DNA from: Homarus americanus
Lineage: Eukaryota > Arthropoda > Malacostraca > Decapoda > Nephropidae
Length of the DNA stretch: 64,000 bases
Assembly (NCBI RefSeq): GCF_018991925.1
Contig: NW_024738608.1
Span: 1,728,187 to 1,792,186 of the forward strand
Direction: 5' to 3'
A model generated the notes under the pieces. The model had not been told where the DNA came from. It saw only the letters and a program-made list of their open reading frames with translations, and did not search any database. The position numbers were made by a program, and so were the translations under genes. Below, one piece after another: positions 12,374 through 26,700 of the stretch; within the stretch, counting starts at the first letter, position 1; the number at the start of each line of letters is the position of its first letter.

Positions 12374-14721
12374 GTCAGTACCTCGTCAGTGTCACGAACT
12401 GTGTGTGTGTGATAAATGGACAGGGAGGTAGCGTATAGATTAGTCAATTGATAATGGTGTAGTTTAAATTTATTCCTCCTCTTTTCTTTTTCTTTTCTCC
12501 TCCATCTTTTGGTACCCTTTTCTCTTCTCCTTTATCTCTTCCTCTCCAGTTTCCCTTTTCTCTATCTTTTTCCTCTTCCAAACTTCATCTCTCTTTCTTT
12601 CTCCTCTCCGTCTCCTCCCACATACTCATTAAACCATGAAACACGCAAGGCTAAACAACAAGAAACACACACACACACACATCTACCTGTTGCTGGGGTA
12701 TAAAATTTATGATTGGCTGTTGTACCTGAAGGTAATGGACACTGGAGTCGAACAAAGGAACTCCGACTGGCCTGTATTCCATTACCAAGCGAGTGAAGGT
12801 CCGATTACTTATAGACAGTCGAACGAACCCCAACGATCATTAGTTACAGAGGATTCGAACCCTTCAGTACAACACCATGAATCATTTTTCACTTTAAGAG
12901 TTTGGATAATGAGAGTTAATTTTAGCCGATTTATATATAAGTGTTTAGGTAATTGGGTGTAATGTCGTAGGTATAAGATATGGTCTACGTTAGGTCAGGT
13001 GATATGATCTCTATCTGCGTATGTTGTTTCATTACCTGTTGTGTAAGTCTGTCTCTGGTGTAGGTGAAATGTTCAGCTTAGTTCAGTTTTTTTCTGGACT
13101 AAAGTCTTTGTGTGTGTGTATGTGTGCATGTTCTCCTGCATGCTCGCTTGTTTGGTATTTTTATGTTTTTTTTTCCTTGCAACTTTAGATCCTCACAATA
13201 TAGCCAGTGAATCAGACTCAATAATATGAACAAAGTTGTACACACACACACACACTTCTAGACCACAGACGTCGGCACCTCACTGACACCACAGACACAC
13301 TAAACCACACTTCCATCCCACGCTACCATATAAAAAAACGTTCCCTTAAATAAAATCTTACCTTTTGTTAGGCATCAGGCTTAATTAGTTACGCTGGAGA
13401 TAGATCTAATGGGTGTTAAGTGTGCGTTACGAAGATGCGTATACTCACCTGCCCGCCACACTAAGAGACACTGCCCACTACCTTGGTTTATTATTTCAAC
13501 TCCTCCTCCACACACCTGTCTCGCCTACCTTCTGTTCCTCTTCCTCCACTCCTCTCCCCTTAACTTCCCTCCCTTCCATTCCTCTTTATTTTCCTTTATT
13601 CCCTTCTCATTTCTTTCCCTCAGCAAATATCCCCCTCTTTTCCTTTCCTTCCCTCCCCTCCATTTCACTCTTCCACTGCCCCTCTCCCCTTCTCCCCACT
13701 TCCATTCTCCTTCCCTTTGACACAGAATGACCTAAGTTGTGATCCAGATTACCCAGAGTTAACTACCATGCTCATAGATAACGATTCTTCCATCACATTG
13801 ACAATTACGTTCACTTGTAATGAGTCATTGTCTTTGTTATATCGAGTTTTATTGTGTGTTTGCTCATAGTGTAGTAGTAGTAGTAGTAGTAGAATTTACA
13901 GATGCCATTGCTCTAAGGTACGGTTGGCCAGTAGATGGTTTGCCCTCCCAATGCGTGTGTGGCTATTCCTATGATGGCGATCACGCCATGGTCTGCAAGA
14001 AGGGGGGCTTCATATGCATGAGGCATGACGAGGTAAGGGATCTCACAGCAAATATGTTGAAGGAAATCTGCCGGGACGTCATGGTAGAACCGACCCTCCT
14101 TCCACTGGATGGCGAGATCTTCCAACACAGGACTTCAAACACATCTAACGAAGCCCGTGTGGACGTCAGTGCTCGAGGATTCTGGACGCGGGGACAGCGA
14201 GCTTTCTTCGACATCAGGATTTTTGATCCCATGGCCGTTTGTCACCGTAACCTAGCTCTCGATGCGCATAGGAGGAACGAGAACGACAAGAGAAGGGCAT
14301 ATGGGGAGAGAATTCAAAATGTTGATCAAGGCAGCTTCACTCCTCTAGTGTTCACAACCTCTGGTGGGATGGGCCCAAGTGCAAGATGTTTCTACGCCAG
14401 ACTCGCGGAGCTGATCTCCGAACAGAAGCAGCAGCCCAGAAGTTATGTCACAGCCTGGATGAGATGTCGACTGTCCTTCTCTCTCCTTCGGTCGGCTTTG
14501 CTCTGCCTCAGGGGAACGAGAGCTTCTGCCCCTACTCCGACAACTGCTGCAGATATCGACTATGAGGCTACAGTCACTGAATGCCGCATGGATCTGCGGC
14601 TCAACTAATTTAACACAGATAGGATAGTTTCTTATGTATTAGGATATTTAATATTAAGGTAAATAAATGGTGGCGAAGGTGTGGCTATTGGGGGAGGCTG
14701 GAGGCCACGTAAAAAAAAAAA

Positions 14722-14766
<45 letters not shown>

Positions 14767-17700
14767 AAAAAAGTAGTAGTAGTAGTAGTAGAAAAAAAGT
14801 AGTAGTAGTAGTAGTAGTAGAAAAAAAAAAAAAAAAAAAAGTAGTAGTAGTAGTAGGAGGAGGTCTGTGGCCCTAGTTGGTACAGCCGAGATAGAGTAGG
14901 TGAAGGGTGACGTTTGTGATATAGAAATTTGTTTATTATGAGCTTATGACAAGTTCAGGTTAAGTTAGGTTTGGTTAGGTTAGGTTTAGATATGACAAGT
15001 TCAGGGGGAGTTGGTAATACAGGTATAAGGGAGACTTGAACAGCGAAAGACAATATTGGTGACCCGAGCGTGAGCAGTGAACCTTAATGGGTAAAGGGTG
15101 AGTGAAATAGTAAAGGTATATGGTGAGAACGACGGGGAAGAATGGTGGAATAAGGTCGCAGGAAACGGAAAATATATTGGAGGGTTAAATAGTAAACAAG
15201 ACATCAAACTTACTAGAGGATACGACAGATGAAAGACCGAGAAAAGAATAAAGAGTTTGTTTGTTATGGTTTAAAATAAATTAAAGAGGTATTCACCAGT
15301 TCGCATTACCAAGGTAAATGAGGAGGTTGATATATACAGTCACAAACACTCATTTCAAAGTCATTACCTCGCATTTGTCTTTAGAATTGTGTCTGTCTTA
15401 AAGTTGATATGTGTGAGTTGGTATCACTGCTCATACACTCAGACAATCTTATGATGTATTATTAATCTTGTGAACTATAAACCAAGGTATTTGGATCTCT
15501 TGATTGGCCTTCACCTGTGGGACAACAATATAACCTGCTATTTGGTGTTAATGCTGAAGGTAATTTTTTGTTTCCGAGTTTACCCTGTACGTCAAATATT
15601 CACAGATTTTATCCTACCCTCCTAAACACCATCTCCTTGCCTCCCTCCCTCCCCCCCTCCCTCCTTCCTTCCTGCCCCCCTCCTCCTGCTCCCCTCCTCC
15701 CCTGCCCCCTCCCTCCCTGCCCCCCTCCCTCCCTCCTTCCTTCCTTCCCTGCCTAATTCTTCTTGATCACAACTGTACATAAAAGCTAACACGAGAAGGA
15801 ATGTATTTTGTAGTGTTAAAAATTCTTCTGCCATTGAGATCATCATTCAGATGACAAACATATAATTATGTGAATGCAGAAGAATGACTAATACTATTTT
15901 TTTTAGGCATTTATATTAATATTTATAAACTGTGTAAGAACGTGTTTATGGAGCCGATGTTGCTCGGCGGTTTCATTCCATTTTCACCCAATCCTGAGAC
16001 CCCTTACCAATGTTACCAATAAACCTCGTACAGTCTACGGGACCTCTGCAGCTCATTTTGATGATTTTATCTTTCTTTCTTTTTTACAAAGAATAGCCCA
16101 CCCGGGCACAGGTCATCGACCCACAACGGGGCCTGGGGGAAGATAAGAGTAAAAAGAAATTAGAAATAGAAGAGAAAAATATTATATTAATCTACACCAC
16201 GATGATGCTGGAAAACCGGCTTTTTGAAGTGAAACAGATTGTATGAGTATGGAAACACAGAAGGCAGAGCATTCCACAGTTTGGCTGTGTGAGGAAAGAA
16301 GGATGTACTATAACGGGTTATTCTCGTGTGACCGACATCCACAGAGAAACGGTGGGCACCGCGGTCAAGACGTGTGTTACGAGCCCACTGTCTTGCCGGC
16401 GGTACACAGGATGCCATATCCACCGAACTTTGCCTGTTAAAGTACCCGTAAAAGAGAGAGAGTGAAGCAACATTGCGGCTAAGACAAAGGGAAGAGAGAT
16501 TATCAACTAAAGGAGGAGAGTTAATAAGACGAAATGGCTTTGATTCCACCCTATCTAACAGATGGAAAGAAGAAGAGCCACCCCAGATATGAGAGCAGTA
16601 CTCCAAGTTCGGACGAATGAATCCCTTATATACTTACAGCAAGTACTCAGGAGTGAAGTAGCTACGGCATCTGTACAGCATTCCGAGCATTCTTTTTATT
16701 TTGTATAGGGATTGGTATGGGGTGGAGGAGGGTGAAGGGGATGGAGAGAAAGGAGAAGGGGAAAGAAGGAGACGAGGGGAAGGAGAGGAGGAGGATGAGG
16801 ATGGAGAGGAGAGGGAAAGGAAAGAAGAAGGGGATGTAGAGGGGGGAGAGGAGGTGGAAGGAGAAGAGGAGGAGGTGGAAGAAGGAAGAGATGGGGGGAG
16901 GGGGATAAGAAAGAAAATAAGAGTTTAAGGAGAGGGAAAGGAAGAGACGGAGACGGGGGGGGGGAGTTAAACAGAAGGATAGGAGGAAGGGTGGATGAAA
17001 GGAAAAGAATGAGGAAAACATAAAGATTAGAGAGAGAGCGAGAGAGAAAGAATACGTGTGTGTGTTGAACCAGATGGCCGGTAGTCCATCTTGCCTTGGT
17101 CTGTTTTTGGCAAGTCCTATTAAGTTACGAGACACAAGTTAATGATATAAAGGGCATTTATTTTAGTTAATTTGGTAGTTTACTCGTTAATTTATCTTTC
17201 GTGTTACTTAAACTTTGAAAATTATACAAAAATTTATAGATTTTTTTAACTCGATTGTGTTCTTAAAAAAAAAGTAGTTATTTTTACCGCCATGATGTCT
17301 CATTTGTGATTGGTCTTCATCTTCTTCGTCGTCACCCGATAAATTTTCAGTCGTTATCTTGTAGAATAATCTTACCATAAGTCGTCCTTACCTGTAATAC
17401 TAACGTTTTAATATTGGTATCGGCAGGTGAACGGTATCTGAGGTGTGTGAAAACCTCGTAAACTAGTACCTTTATTACATGTGTAAGTGTTTATGATCTA
17501 CTATGTTATTTTCACGTGTATTTTGTGTACTACAATAAAGTTGTTTTTACTATATTTAGTCTTCCCAAATAATTATTTAGCATTCAATATATTACACATT
17601 TTATGAGCACGTGGTAACCCAATACATAAAAAATATATTTCTGTAATATATTTTCGCTATCACTTTCCATTATTCATCCCAGTACTTAATATATTTCATA

Positions 17701-20700
17701 TTTTACGCTAACTAATATACGATATTGTATTTATATCCAAGATAGATAAATTTATTGTAACTAGGACAAGGATAACATACGTGTAACGTAATATCTATTT
17801 TATCTCATTGGGGTGAATCGCTAGACAAAAAAATAAAAATAAAATAAAAAATCCCGTTGGAGCTTTGCCCTAAAAGGAATTCTTTCCTCGGAGCCCAAAT
17901 CCTACCCATTATATTTGACACTTGACAAAAGGATTACGATCGACGTGTCCATCTACCTGCTCCAGAGTGTCCTCGCGTGCTTGCTGTCATTGATTCTTCT
18001 CTCGATATATACACTTTGGAAACATATTGGAAGGGGAGCAGGAGGAGCATGAACAAGGGGGTGGAGGGGGTTTAGGAGGTGTTCCCGTGTGTGTGCGTGT
18101 GTGTTGCTCAGGAAGGGTGGTGGTGATGCATGGCTCTTGTAGTCCATCATAATCTTTCCTACTCCTCTAATATGAGCCAATTCATTATTTTGAGTGCGAA
18201 AATACACATGCACGCGTAAACATGTATATCTCTCTCTCTCGCTTTAAATTATTGCACTCCTTCCTTCTCTACCCTTAATTCCGAACTACTATATAAATAA
18301 ACAAGATTAAACAAAAGATAACCAATAAAAAATTCTTTACGTAGAGTGAATATCTAAACTTGGCAACCATAGTCACTCCAGGACCCCTAATTGGCCACTT
18401 ACCTTCGGTCATTAAGGTACATGTATACCTGTAAATAATCGCCCCGCCATACTCGACTACTTCCATATTTTTTAATAAGGGTTCCGAGTCGAATGGAGAT
18501 CTTATAGTTCCCCATTATTAATAGACCCCAACCTGATCGAATCATCTAATCATTAAATCTGAGGCTTATTAGGAATGAAGTCCATTAAAACTGGGGGGCC
18601 ATTAGAATTGGGGGCCAGTAAGACATATAGGCACATAGAGAATTGACGACCATTAAGATTGTCTAGGTAATGTTAGGTTGGTCTACTTAAGTTTAGTTTA
18701 GGTTTGATTAAATTAGTTTATTTTAGGTTAGATTTGTTTAGGGGTCCATTAGAATTGGGGCCCAACCGGCCAGTCACCCTCTTAACAAGAACCCATCGTT
18801 AAATTGGGTCGTAACTCGCCCAGTCAGACCCATACCACACGCTTCTCTTATCCCGATCCCCGGCTCATCGACTTTCGTACAGTACATATATATATAAAAA
18901 AAACAGTAGATGTATGGTTGTGTTTGTGATCGGTTTGGCTGACTAGCTGGTGTACTGGTTTGACTGACTATAGATTTAGTGAAGAGTGTATTGTAATTGG
19001 TGGACTGGTTGACTGGCACCTACAGGTATGTCGATAATTGACTGGTGCAACATCAAAAGACATAAAAATACTCAGATTAAAAAAAAAATATGTAAACAAA
19101 TATAAGGGAATTTTAATGTAAATATAAACAGCACCGAATATTGACGTACAAGGACAGCAAAATAAATGTTTGCGATTTAGGAAGTTTACTGAGCCATTAT
19201 ACAGTCTCTTGGTCATTCTTGGAAACCCTTGACAACCCTAGAAAGGCAGATTGTGGTCACAGAATTCTTACGGCAGTCTGGAAGTGCAGTTTGTAGTTCT
19301 GAGAATACTTTAAAAATTATGGAAAGGCAATGAATGATGTTGGAAAACCTTTGACAGTTCCCGAAAGGGCAGTTGGTTGTCTTGGAGTGCCAGGTGGCGT
19401 GTGAAGAGGTAATTTATCAACATCGTCCAGAGCCTCGCCTAAGTCTTCTCCTGTACGGGTTAGCTCAGGATAGAACCCTCGACTGACTATGGGGGAAATA
19501 GTTATTGAAATAGAACATTCACGTGTTACGGAGGGACTGTGTTGACTAGAGAAATATAAACTTATAAAAGAGGTGTTTTATCTGTTAAAGAAGGTGTGTA
19601 AAAGTATAATCATATTAAGTGTGTGTGTGTGTGTGTTTAATGTGCATATCACCAATAGAATATTGTTCAATAAATCAAAGTTGAAGTCCTATCAGAAGCC
19701 ATATTTTTTTTCTATAAATACTATATGACGTTTGTTAACACCTCCCGTGAGTGAGAAGTCCGTCTTGATACAGGTAGTCGCTTAATGGTTAGCTGGTGAT
19801 GAATAATGCTGGCTGCGACCTAGGTGAGGGGGTCGTCGTTATGGGTCATTATTTGTGCTATGCACAGATGACCGCTGGCAGGGGTTGGCCTGTGTATTCC
19901 TGTCATATTTTATGGTCGCCCTTGACATATAGAAGGAAGGTCGGATGGTCTTTTTGTGTCGGTAATGAACTTCCAGGGAGGCAACACTCGTCTATTCCTC
20001 CGCCACAAATTTAATATGATTGTTGCCTTTAGTTGTTCGCTCACCACTCAAAAGTGTTCACGATACAAAAGACAGCGCGGGTATGTATGCTGTCTGGGGA
20101 GTTTCTTAAATTGAATAAAAATTGCCTTCGTAAGAAGTTCTGAGAATTGCTATTCAGGAAAAGGTGTCCTCGCTGGAGTTGCATGGAACGAATCACTCAA
20201 AACGTTGTTCAGGAACGTACGAAGTCGTGTGCAAATTTAATGTGACTGGTATTAGTGTTTGCTTTTATGTTTTGTGTACAAAATAATGACAATGATGCAC
20301 AATATACAGTACAATGTATTTTGATCGTCAGAAGTGTTTATTGTCATCATTAAGAATGTGTTGTACATGTCCTTTACTGATGTTTATGAATTAATAAAAG
20401 GGATTTACTCATTATTCCACTCGCGCCTTAAACAAATGAACAACGAACGATGGTTACGTTTTAGAAATGCAAAGGTGAAACTCTTCATTATATACTGCTG
20501 TGGGCTGTTGAAGAATCACTTATAGCTCCAGACTTCAGTGTTATTTACATCTCTCTAATTCCTTAGTGTGTGAAGGACAACACATGTTCCAGGGTAATTG
20601 TCCTTCATTTAAAGCAGTCGCCTCACTTGCTCGTCGTACTGTCAACCTCTCAAAATTTACTAGCGTCATTTTTATGAGAAATTGGTCATAGTTTTCTCTG

Positions 20701-23700
20701 ATAATAAAAATATAGCAATTTTATAGAAGTGAAAATAAAAATATATAAAATTATAATTAGAAAAATAATATTTTTAGATTGCCCCGGAGGGGGCTAGTTT
20801 ATTGGGCACTCCCTTACATCCTGTGCAAGGTGAAGCGCAGAAGCGTTTACAGCGCCCATCTACTGGCCAAATCCACTTCTGGCCAGACCCACTACTGGTC
20901 AAATCCACTACTGGCCAGACCCACTACTGGTCAAATCCACTACTGGCCAGACCCACTACTGCCCAAATCCACTACCGGCCAGACCCACTACCGGCCAAAT
21001 CCACTACTGGCCAGACCCACTACTGGCCAAATCCACTTCTGCCCAGACCCACTTCTGGCCAGACCCTCCACTGCCCAGACCCACTCCTGGCCAGAACCAC
21101 TACTGGCCAAATCCACTACTGGCCAAACCCTCTACTGGCCAGTCCCACTACTGGCCAGTCCCACTACTGACCAAATGAAATAAAATTGGTCGATGAAAGC
21201 GAGAGAAAACATTCCAATAATTTTCATGGCGATAATTTTCTTCTTGACCATTCTGGTAGAGCTGTGATGAATGGCAGTCACAACTCAATATTTATTCCGA
21301 TAAATGTTTTTATTGTATATCAGCCGCTTGTCAGTGAATTTGCTTTGATATGGAAGCCACAAGGGTTCACTCACCTACAGTTCCTCGAGGTGTTTCTGAG
21401 TGCTTGTAAACAAACCGCCCTCCTCCACTAAATTAATCACTATTAATAACAACCACGACAGTGTTGGATGAGAGATTTTTAATGCCTTTACAAATAGTAA
21501 ATAATGATACCAAGGATAAAAGTATTGGTACTAATTCAACTGCTGCTTGGTAATTTATATAATAATGATATTAATAATAATGCAAATAACTATAAGAATA
21601 GTGATAATAAGAATGATAATCATAAATATATATATACAGGTAGTTTTATTTCAATCACAAGAACCAAGTATAGTATGGCCTATGTTAATGCCTCTCACCA
21701 CCCTGTTAGTTTGCTCTGAATATACAGTATTGTACATAAATCAATACCCAGTATGTAGTTGAATAGATATGAAAGTTCTTAAACTAGCAGTGCTATATGA
21801 TTTAAACTCTTCTATACAACTACTCTATTCTTTACCTTGTGTCTATGAACCCCAGTGTTGACTTGTTATTAGTGAGTTTATCTTTTACAGACTTAAGTAC
21901 AGTAATGTATAGTTCAATCCTCCCCCCCCCCCGGCCCTGATGTGGGTCTGACCTGTGCCTAGGTGGGCTAATCCTCATAAAATAAAATAAAAACATAAAT
22001 ATGTATTTCACCTTGTCTTCATCACTATGACTCCTACCACAGATCAGTGAAGACTAGTGTAAAGAATGGGGTGGTGATTGGGGCACCACAGCAATACTGT
22101 CACTGGTGCCGCAGGACGTCTAAACTATAGGGTAAACAACAAGATGCTACCTCCTCACCTGGCCTCGAGTAACTTACACAACCTCACGAGATACTAATCC
22201 TTTTTCAGTAGTTCCAGATTTTGCGAGTGTGATGCTCTACTAAAGTCATGTTGGAAAAATCCATCAATCTCTACCCAGACGAAGAACAGATGAGGCAAGC
22301 CATTCTCCCAGTCAGGCTCAGAGTCTGCATAGCTTCACAGATTACCATCTTTCTTATCATTGGCCACTACACTTTGTGAGCTAGTGGTTAAATTTTTTAT
22401 GGAACTGATTCTGCTCTGGCATTCTAGCAGTAGTCAGGAACACACTAAATGGGATGCTGCAGCAACCCCATCTTCCAGAATACCCCATCAAAGGACCACA
22501 AGCAGTCCTACTGGTGCATGTACTGTGTATCTTTATAATCATGATACATGTATAAAATAGGTGTCTAATTAATTGTGCATCTCTATCCCTCAGGGAGACA
22601 CAGTGAGAGTTTTGTGGTCATACGATGAGGAGGATCCCACCACCAGCGACCGTCTGGCCAGGCACGACCACTGGGGTTCCCGCAGCCTCTACCTGCGGGA
22701 CCCTCACCTGGCTGCACGCCTCCCTCCCCCCGCTCACCTCCAGTTCTGGGACGTTCTATCCCCTCAAGTAGGTAGTTAAGTGAGTGCATATGTGTGTGTG
22801 TGTGTGTGTGTGTGTCAATACTTTCGAGTTAGCTTGATTGCATACCGAGACAAACAAGCGCCAACGTCGGAAACACGCTGCTGCTGTCCTTCCCGCACTA
22901 GATGTAGCCCTCCACACGTGCAACATCTGTGGACGGCCCTGTCGGTCCTGTATCGGCCTCTCGAGTCACCTCAGAGCTCACCAACGAAGGTGACATCCTT
23001 AATAACTCGTATCATTGTATCATAGCAGGATGATCATCATACTCGATTCCGAGTGACAACAAAGTATTGTGTGTGTGTATACACTACAGGTGCAAGTGAC
23101 AATCACTAACTCACTGTTGGAGAAAAATATTTTCTTCTTAGAGCTCTGTATGAAGAACTTGTACATATTATATAAGACTGTTGGTGTACTTCTATTTTTT
23201 TACTCTTATCTTCTTCGCCACTGATCGGCTCGTTAGCCACTTGGGCGGTCGGTCACCTCTCTGTTACACACTATTGGCAAGTACAGGGAGTTCTGCTATA
23301 ACGCGTGTTTTGATAACGCGAATTTGCTCTAACGCGATTTATGAATTCGGAACAATATTTGTATAACGCGAACGCTTGTTTGCTATAACGCGATTTTTGC
23401 TTACTATTTCTCCAATTTTGTGGTATTAACTGTGAATATGGTAAAGAAGAATATCTCCAAAAGGCGCTCTGATGATAGAATTCCCGGTGATTATCGTAAA
23501 AGAAAGGATATAACACTTGAAGAGAAGCTCAATGTTATCAACCTCAAAATCACCCTTCTCCCCCATCAAGTTACATTCATATTTTTTCAAGGTAAAGTGT
23601 TAAATTTACTGTACAGTATGATTTCATTATTAGATATGAATGTAACATTTATTTAGACTGTGCTATCCTTTGTGTTAGGCTAAATACTAAATTTTTTCGA

Positions 23701-26700
23701 TTTCGAGTAATCTGCACCTAACCCTATTTTCTCCATAAGCCCTGTTATTTCTATTACGCGATTTTCTATAACACGATATTTTACAAGAACACAATTATCG
23801 CGTTATAGCAGAACTACCTGTACTGGGCATGCACTGGCTCCTGAATGTACCGGGTATTTGAACCTGCTCCAGTGTTCATCAAGACTGGTCTTGAAAGAGC
23901 TCACACTCAGTTCCATCATAACACTCTCGGGCAGATTGTTCCAAGAGTTCATAATTTGTAATTGTTGATTACTAGTGAAATGGCTAGTAACAGTATACAG
24001 TACATGCTTAGAGACTTAAGCTGTTGAGGTGTTGTAATGCATTATACTGTAACATCCACATGTAGACAGATAATTAATCAAATTTTAGCTGTGGCAGTTT
24101 GAACCTTGTCTGCTTATGTATCATATAAGGCTTGATTTTTCACTATGTATAATTGTACACACAAAACACCTCCAAACATGAAATACTGTACGAGTACATT
24201 CACCACATCTTTTCCAAAATAACCGTTCCTTTCACTATGTAGGCCACATGTTCTAAATTGGACTTATACATTATAGGTATTGATGTACATAATATGTACT
24301 GTATTGATATACGGATTGTAAATGTCATTTTAAGTTTTTTTACTGTATCTGGATCAGCTGTATGCACTTTATGTACAAGGTTGTCTGGTCGACAAGTATG
24401 ATGGAACAGTTCATCAGTACACTGCACAGCTGAAAAAACCCTATTAATTCCTTTTAAGGCTAGTATAGTAGCTTCTCACGATTGTTATTGGATAATGTGT
24501 GGTAAAGGTCCCATTTATTTTCAGTGGTGAATGCCAGAATCCTTCTTACACAATGGAGATGTGACTGATTTTATATGAGGATTTTGAAATCTAACTTCCT
24601 TTGGTTTTACTGTATTTTATTGTGTTGTAGGTTCGACTGCCTGATGGTCTGCCCACACTGTACTGGTGTAAACTCTACAAGATCCCTAACCTCACCACCA
24701 AGACTCACATCATTGGGGTAATTACATACAGTACTTCTACCACACTGCATTTTGAAAGAATTTCTTATTACAGTAAATAGCCAAATAATGTGTTCTGTTG
24801 TGTGTCAATGTAAATTCATGTTCCTATTATGATGAGATACCTGTAGAGTGATGTACCTGCCAAACATCTTTATAACAGTAGTATGAGTAATGGGAATATT
24901 AACTTGAGCATGCATGTAAAACCAATAATTAATTGCAGTATTTCCATGTCCGTTTTTACACTCTCATCTTATTTTTTTGGATTTGGTCATGGTAGCTTTG
25001 GTTTAAAATTATGCAGTACAGTAAAGGATTCAAAATTTTATCCTTGTTTTCCTTGGTCTTAATTCATGACTCCCATTTAACTGCTACAGAAAATCGTAAT
25101 CTTTAACTCTATACAAACCTTTTGTGTTCCTCCAGTACATACCATTGATAGAACAACAGAACCTGCAACACGTCCACCACATGCTGCTGTACGAGTGTCA
25201 CCTCCCAAACTCTGACAGATACCTGGAGATGTTTGTGGAAGCGAAGGGTGCTCAGTGTTATGACCAAAACATGCCTTTGTCGTGGTCAGCATGCAACACC
25301 CCAATTGTTGCCTGGGGTATTGGATCAGAAGGTAAGAAAAGTTCACCATTATTAAAACGTTTTATGATGTCTGGATACTTTCATCGTATCTTCACTAGTT
25401 TAACACAATGACCCAAGTGTTCGGCTGTTTAGGTATGATATACAGTATAAAAATTACATCAATATATGTGATGTTAATCATAAAAGCCACATTCAGAATA
25501 GTGGCAAGAACAGGTGTATCCCCAAAACCGACGTCCTATTGACTGCCGATTCGCATAACCGACGATTACATACAGTATACTAGAGGAAATATCCCGTAAG
25601 ATTCGTTGATACCCCGGAGATTCGACAATCGGGAGAGGAGTGGCAGAGCTGTTTTGAACTTAGTGGTCGGTGGCAAGGTGTGAATTCTTGCCACCATACG
25701 GCTTTGCTCACTGTCCTGACTTATTCCTATCATCTTTGCTCCTGTGTACACTTACTGTGTGTCTCTGACTTCGTGTTTTGTTTTGTTTTTGACTTGGTGT
25801 GTTACTCAATCAAGCCTAAACGTCCCAGTGGTAGTTCCTTTTGTGCTAGGCAACTTAATGTGATGTGAGAAAGCATAATAAGACATAATAATAGTAGTTA
25901 GACCAGCAAAGAGTGGTAGAGACTTGAACTTGCCACCCTAGATTGTCTCTACCATCCTCAACACAGGTAAACAACAGTCTCAATTTGTGCTTTACATTGC
26001 TCTTTTAAGGCTAATTATGCTTGTTTTATGTCTGCTTTATTTTCTTGCTTGACAGTGTGCATGACATGGTTATACCAAGGGTAGATGGGAGTTAATGGAA
26101 GGTGGCTGGTCCCTAACCCCCTGAATTTGAATTAGTTATGTTCTTATGGGATTAATTGCTTCGATTACCGTTGATTTACTAGCCAACGACTTTTCCCGGT
26201 CTCTATATGCATCGATTATCGGGGTACACCTTTAATTTGTTCATCACAATTGAACGAATAACAATGTCTATTCAGCACTGGAAAGCTTAAAAGACTTAAG
26301 ATTGACGAGTATTAGTTTCAGCTCGGCATTCTTAATACTGTATACTGTACTGTAATTTCACATTTCTACCATTATTTATGAAATCACATATGTGTGTCCT
26401 TAACCAAGAGTAAATTTTCTATTCCAATCTTGTCAGTTTTAAAATTATAAATTGAGATTGTTTTTTTACCACGTTCATGTATAATTTTCTAAAAGACTGT
26501 TAAGGCTGAGTACTGTGGAGTACTTATGGTAAACTGAGTCATCAATATTGTGTTACAGGTGAGATGTACCCAGAGCATGTGGGCGTCCCCCTTGGAGAGG
26601 AACATGGAGGTGCCACGTACTTCATGCTTGAAATTCACTATGATAACCCAAACCTCAGGACAGGTAAGGTACTGGTCAGTAGTTTAGTAGTTTTAGATAT

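Larger units (their letters stand above)
12374..22593 (+). other. Intron A-B, 10.2 kb, transposon- and repeat-rich
   Basis: It contains pyrimidine tracts (12480-12620, 13500-13725, 15637-15755), a REL-like retroelement fragment, GTA arrays, a minus-strand LINE fragment, a purine tract (16715-17045), a degenerate CCATTARAATTGGGG-like repeat (about 18580-18765), a 16-bp minisatellite and a LINE tail. No recognised gene lies in 17046-18579 or 18766-20855. Confidence 0.8.

Noticed and set aside
12851..12861. B-box-like GGATTCGAACC as a tRNA gene
   Set aside because: No A box at suitable spacing and no acceptor or anticodon stem could be drawn.
14667..14876. ORF of poly-Val and poly-Ser
   Set aside because: It reads the GTA/poly-A microsatellite.
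20860..21180. Regularly spaced repeats that could suggest a CRISPR array
   Set aside because: The units are contiguous 16-mers with no unique spacers, in an intron of an animal gene.
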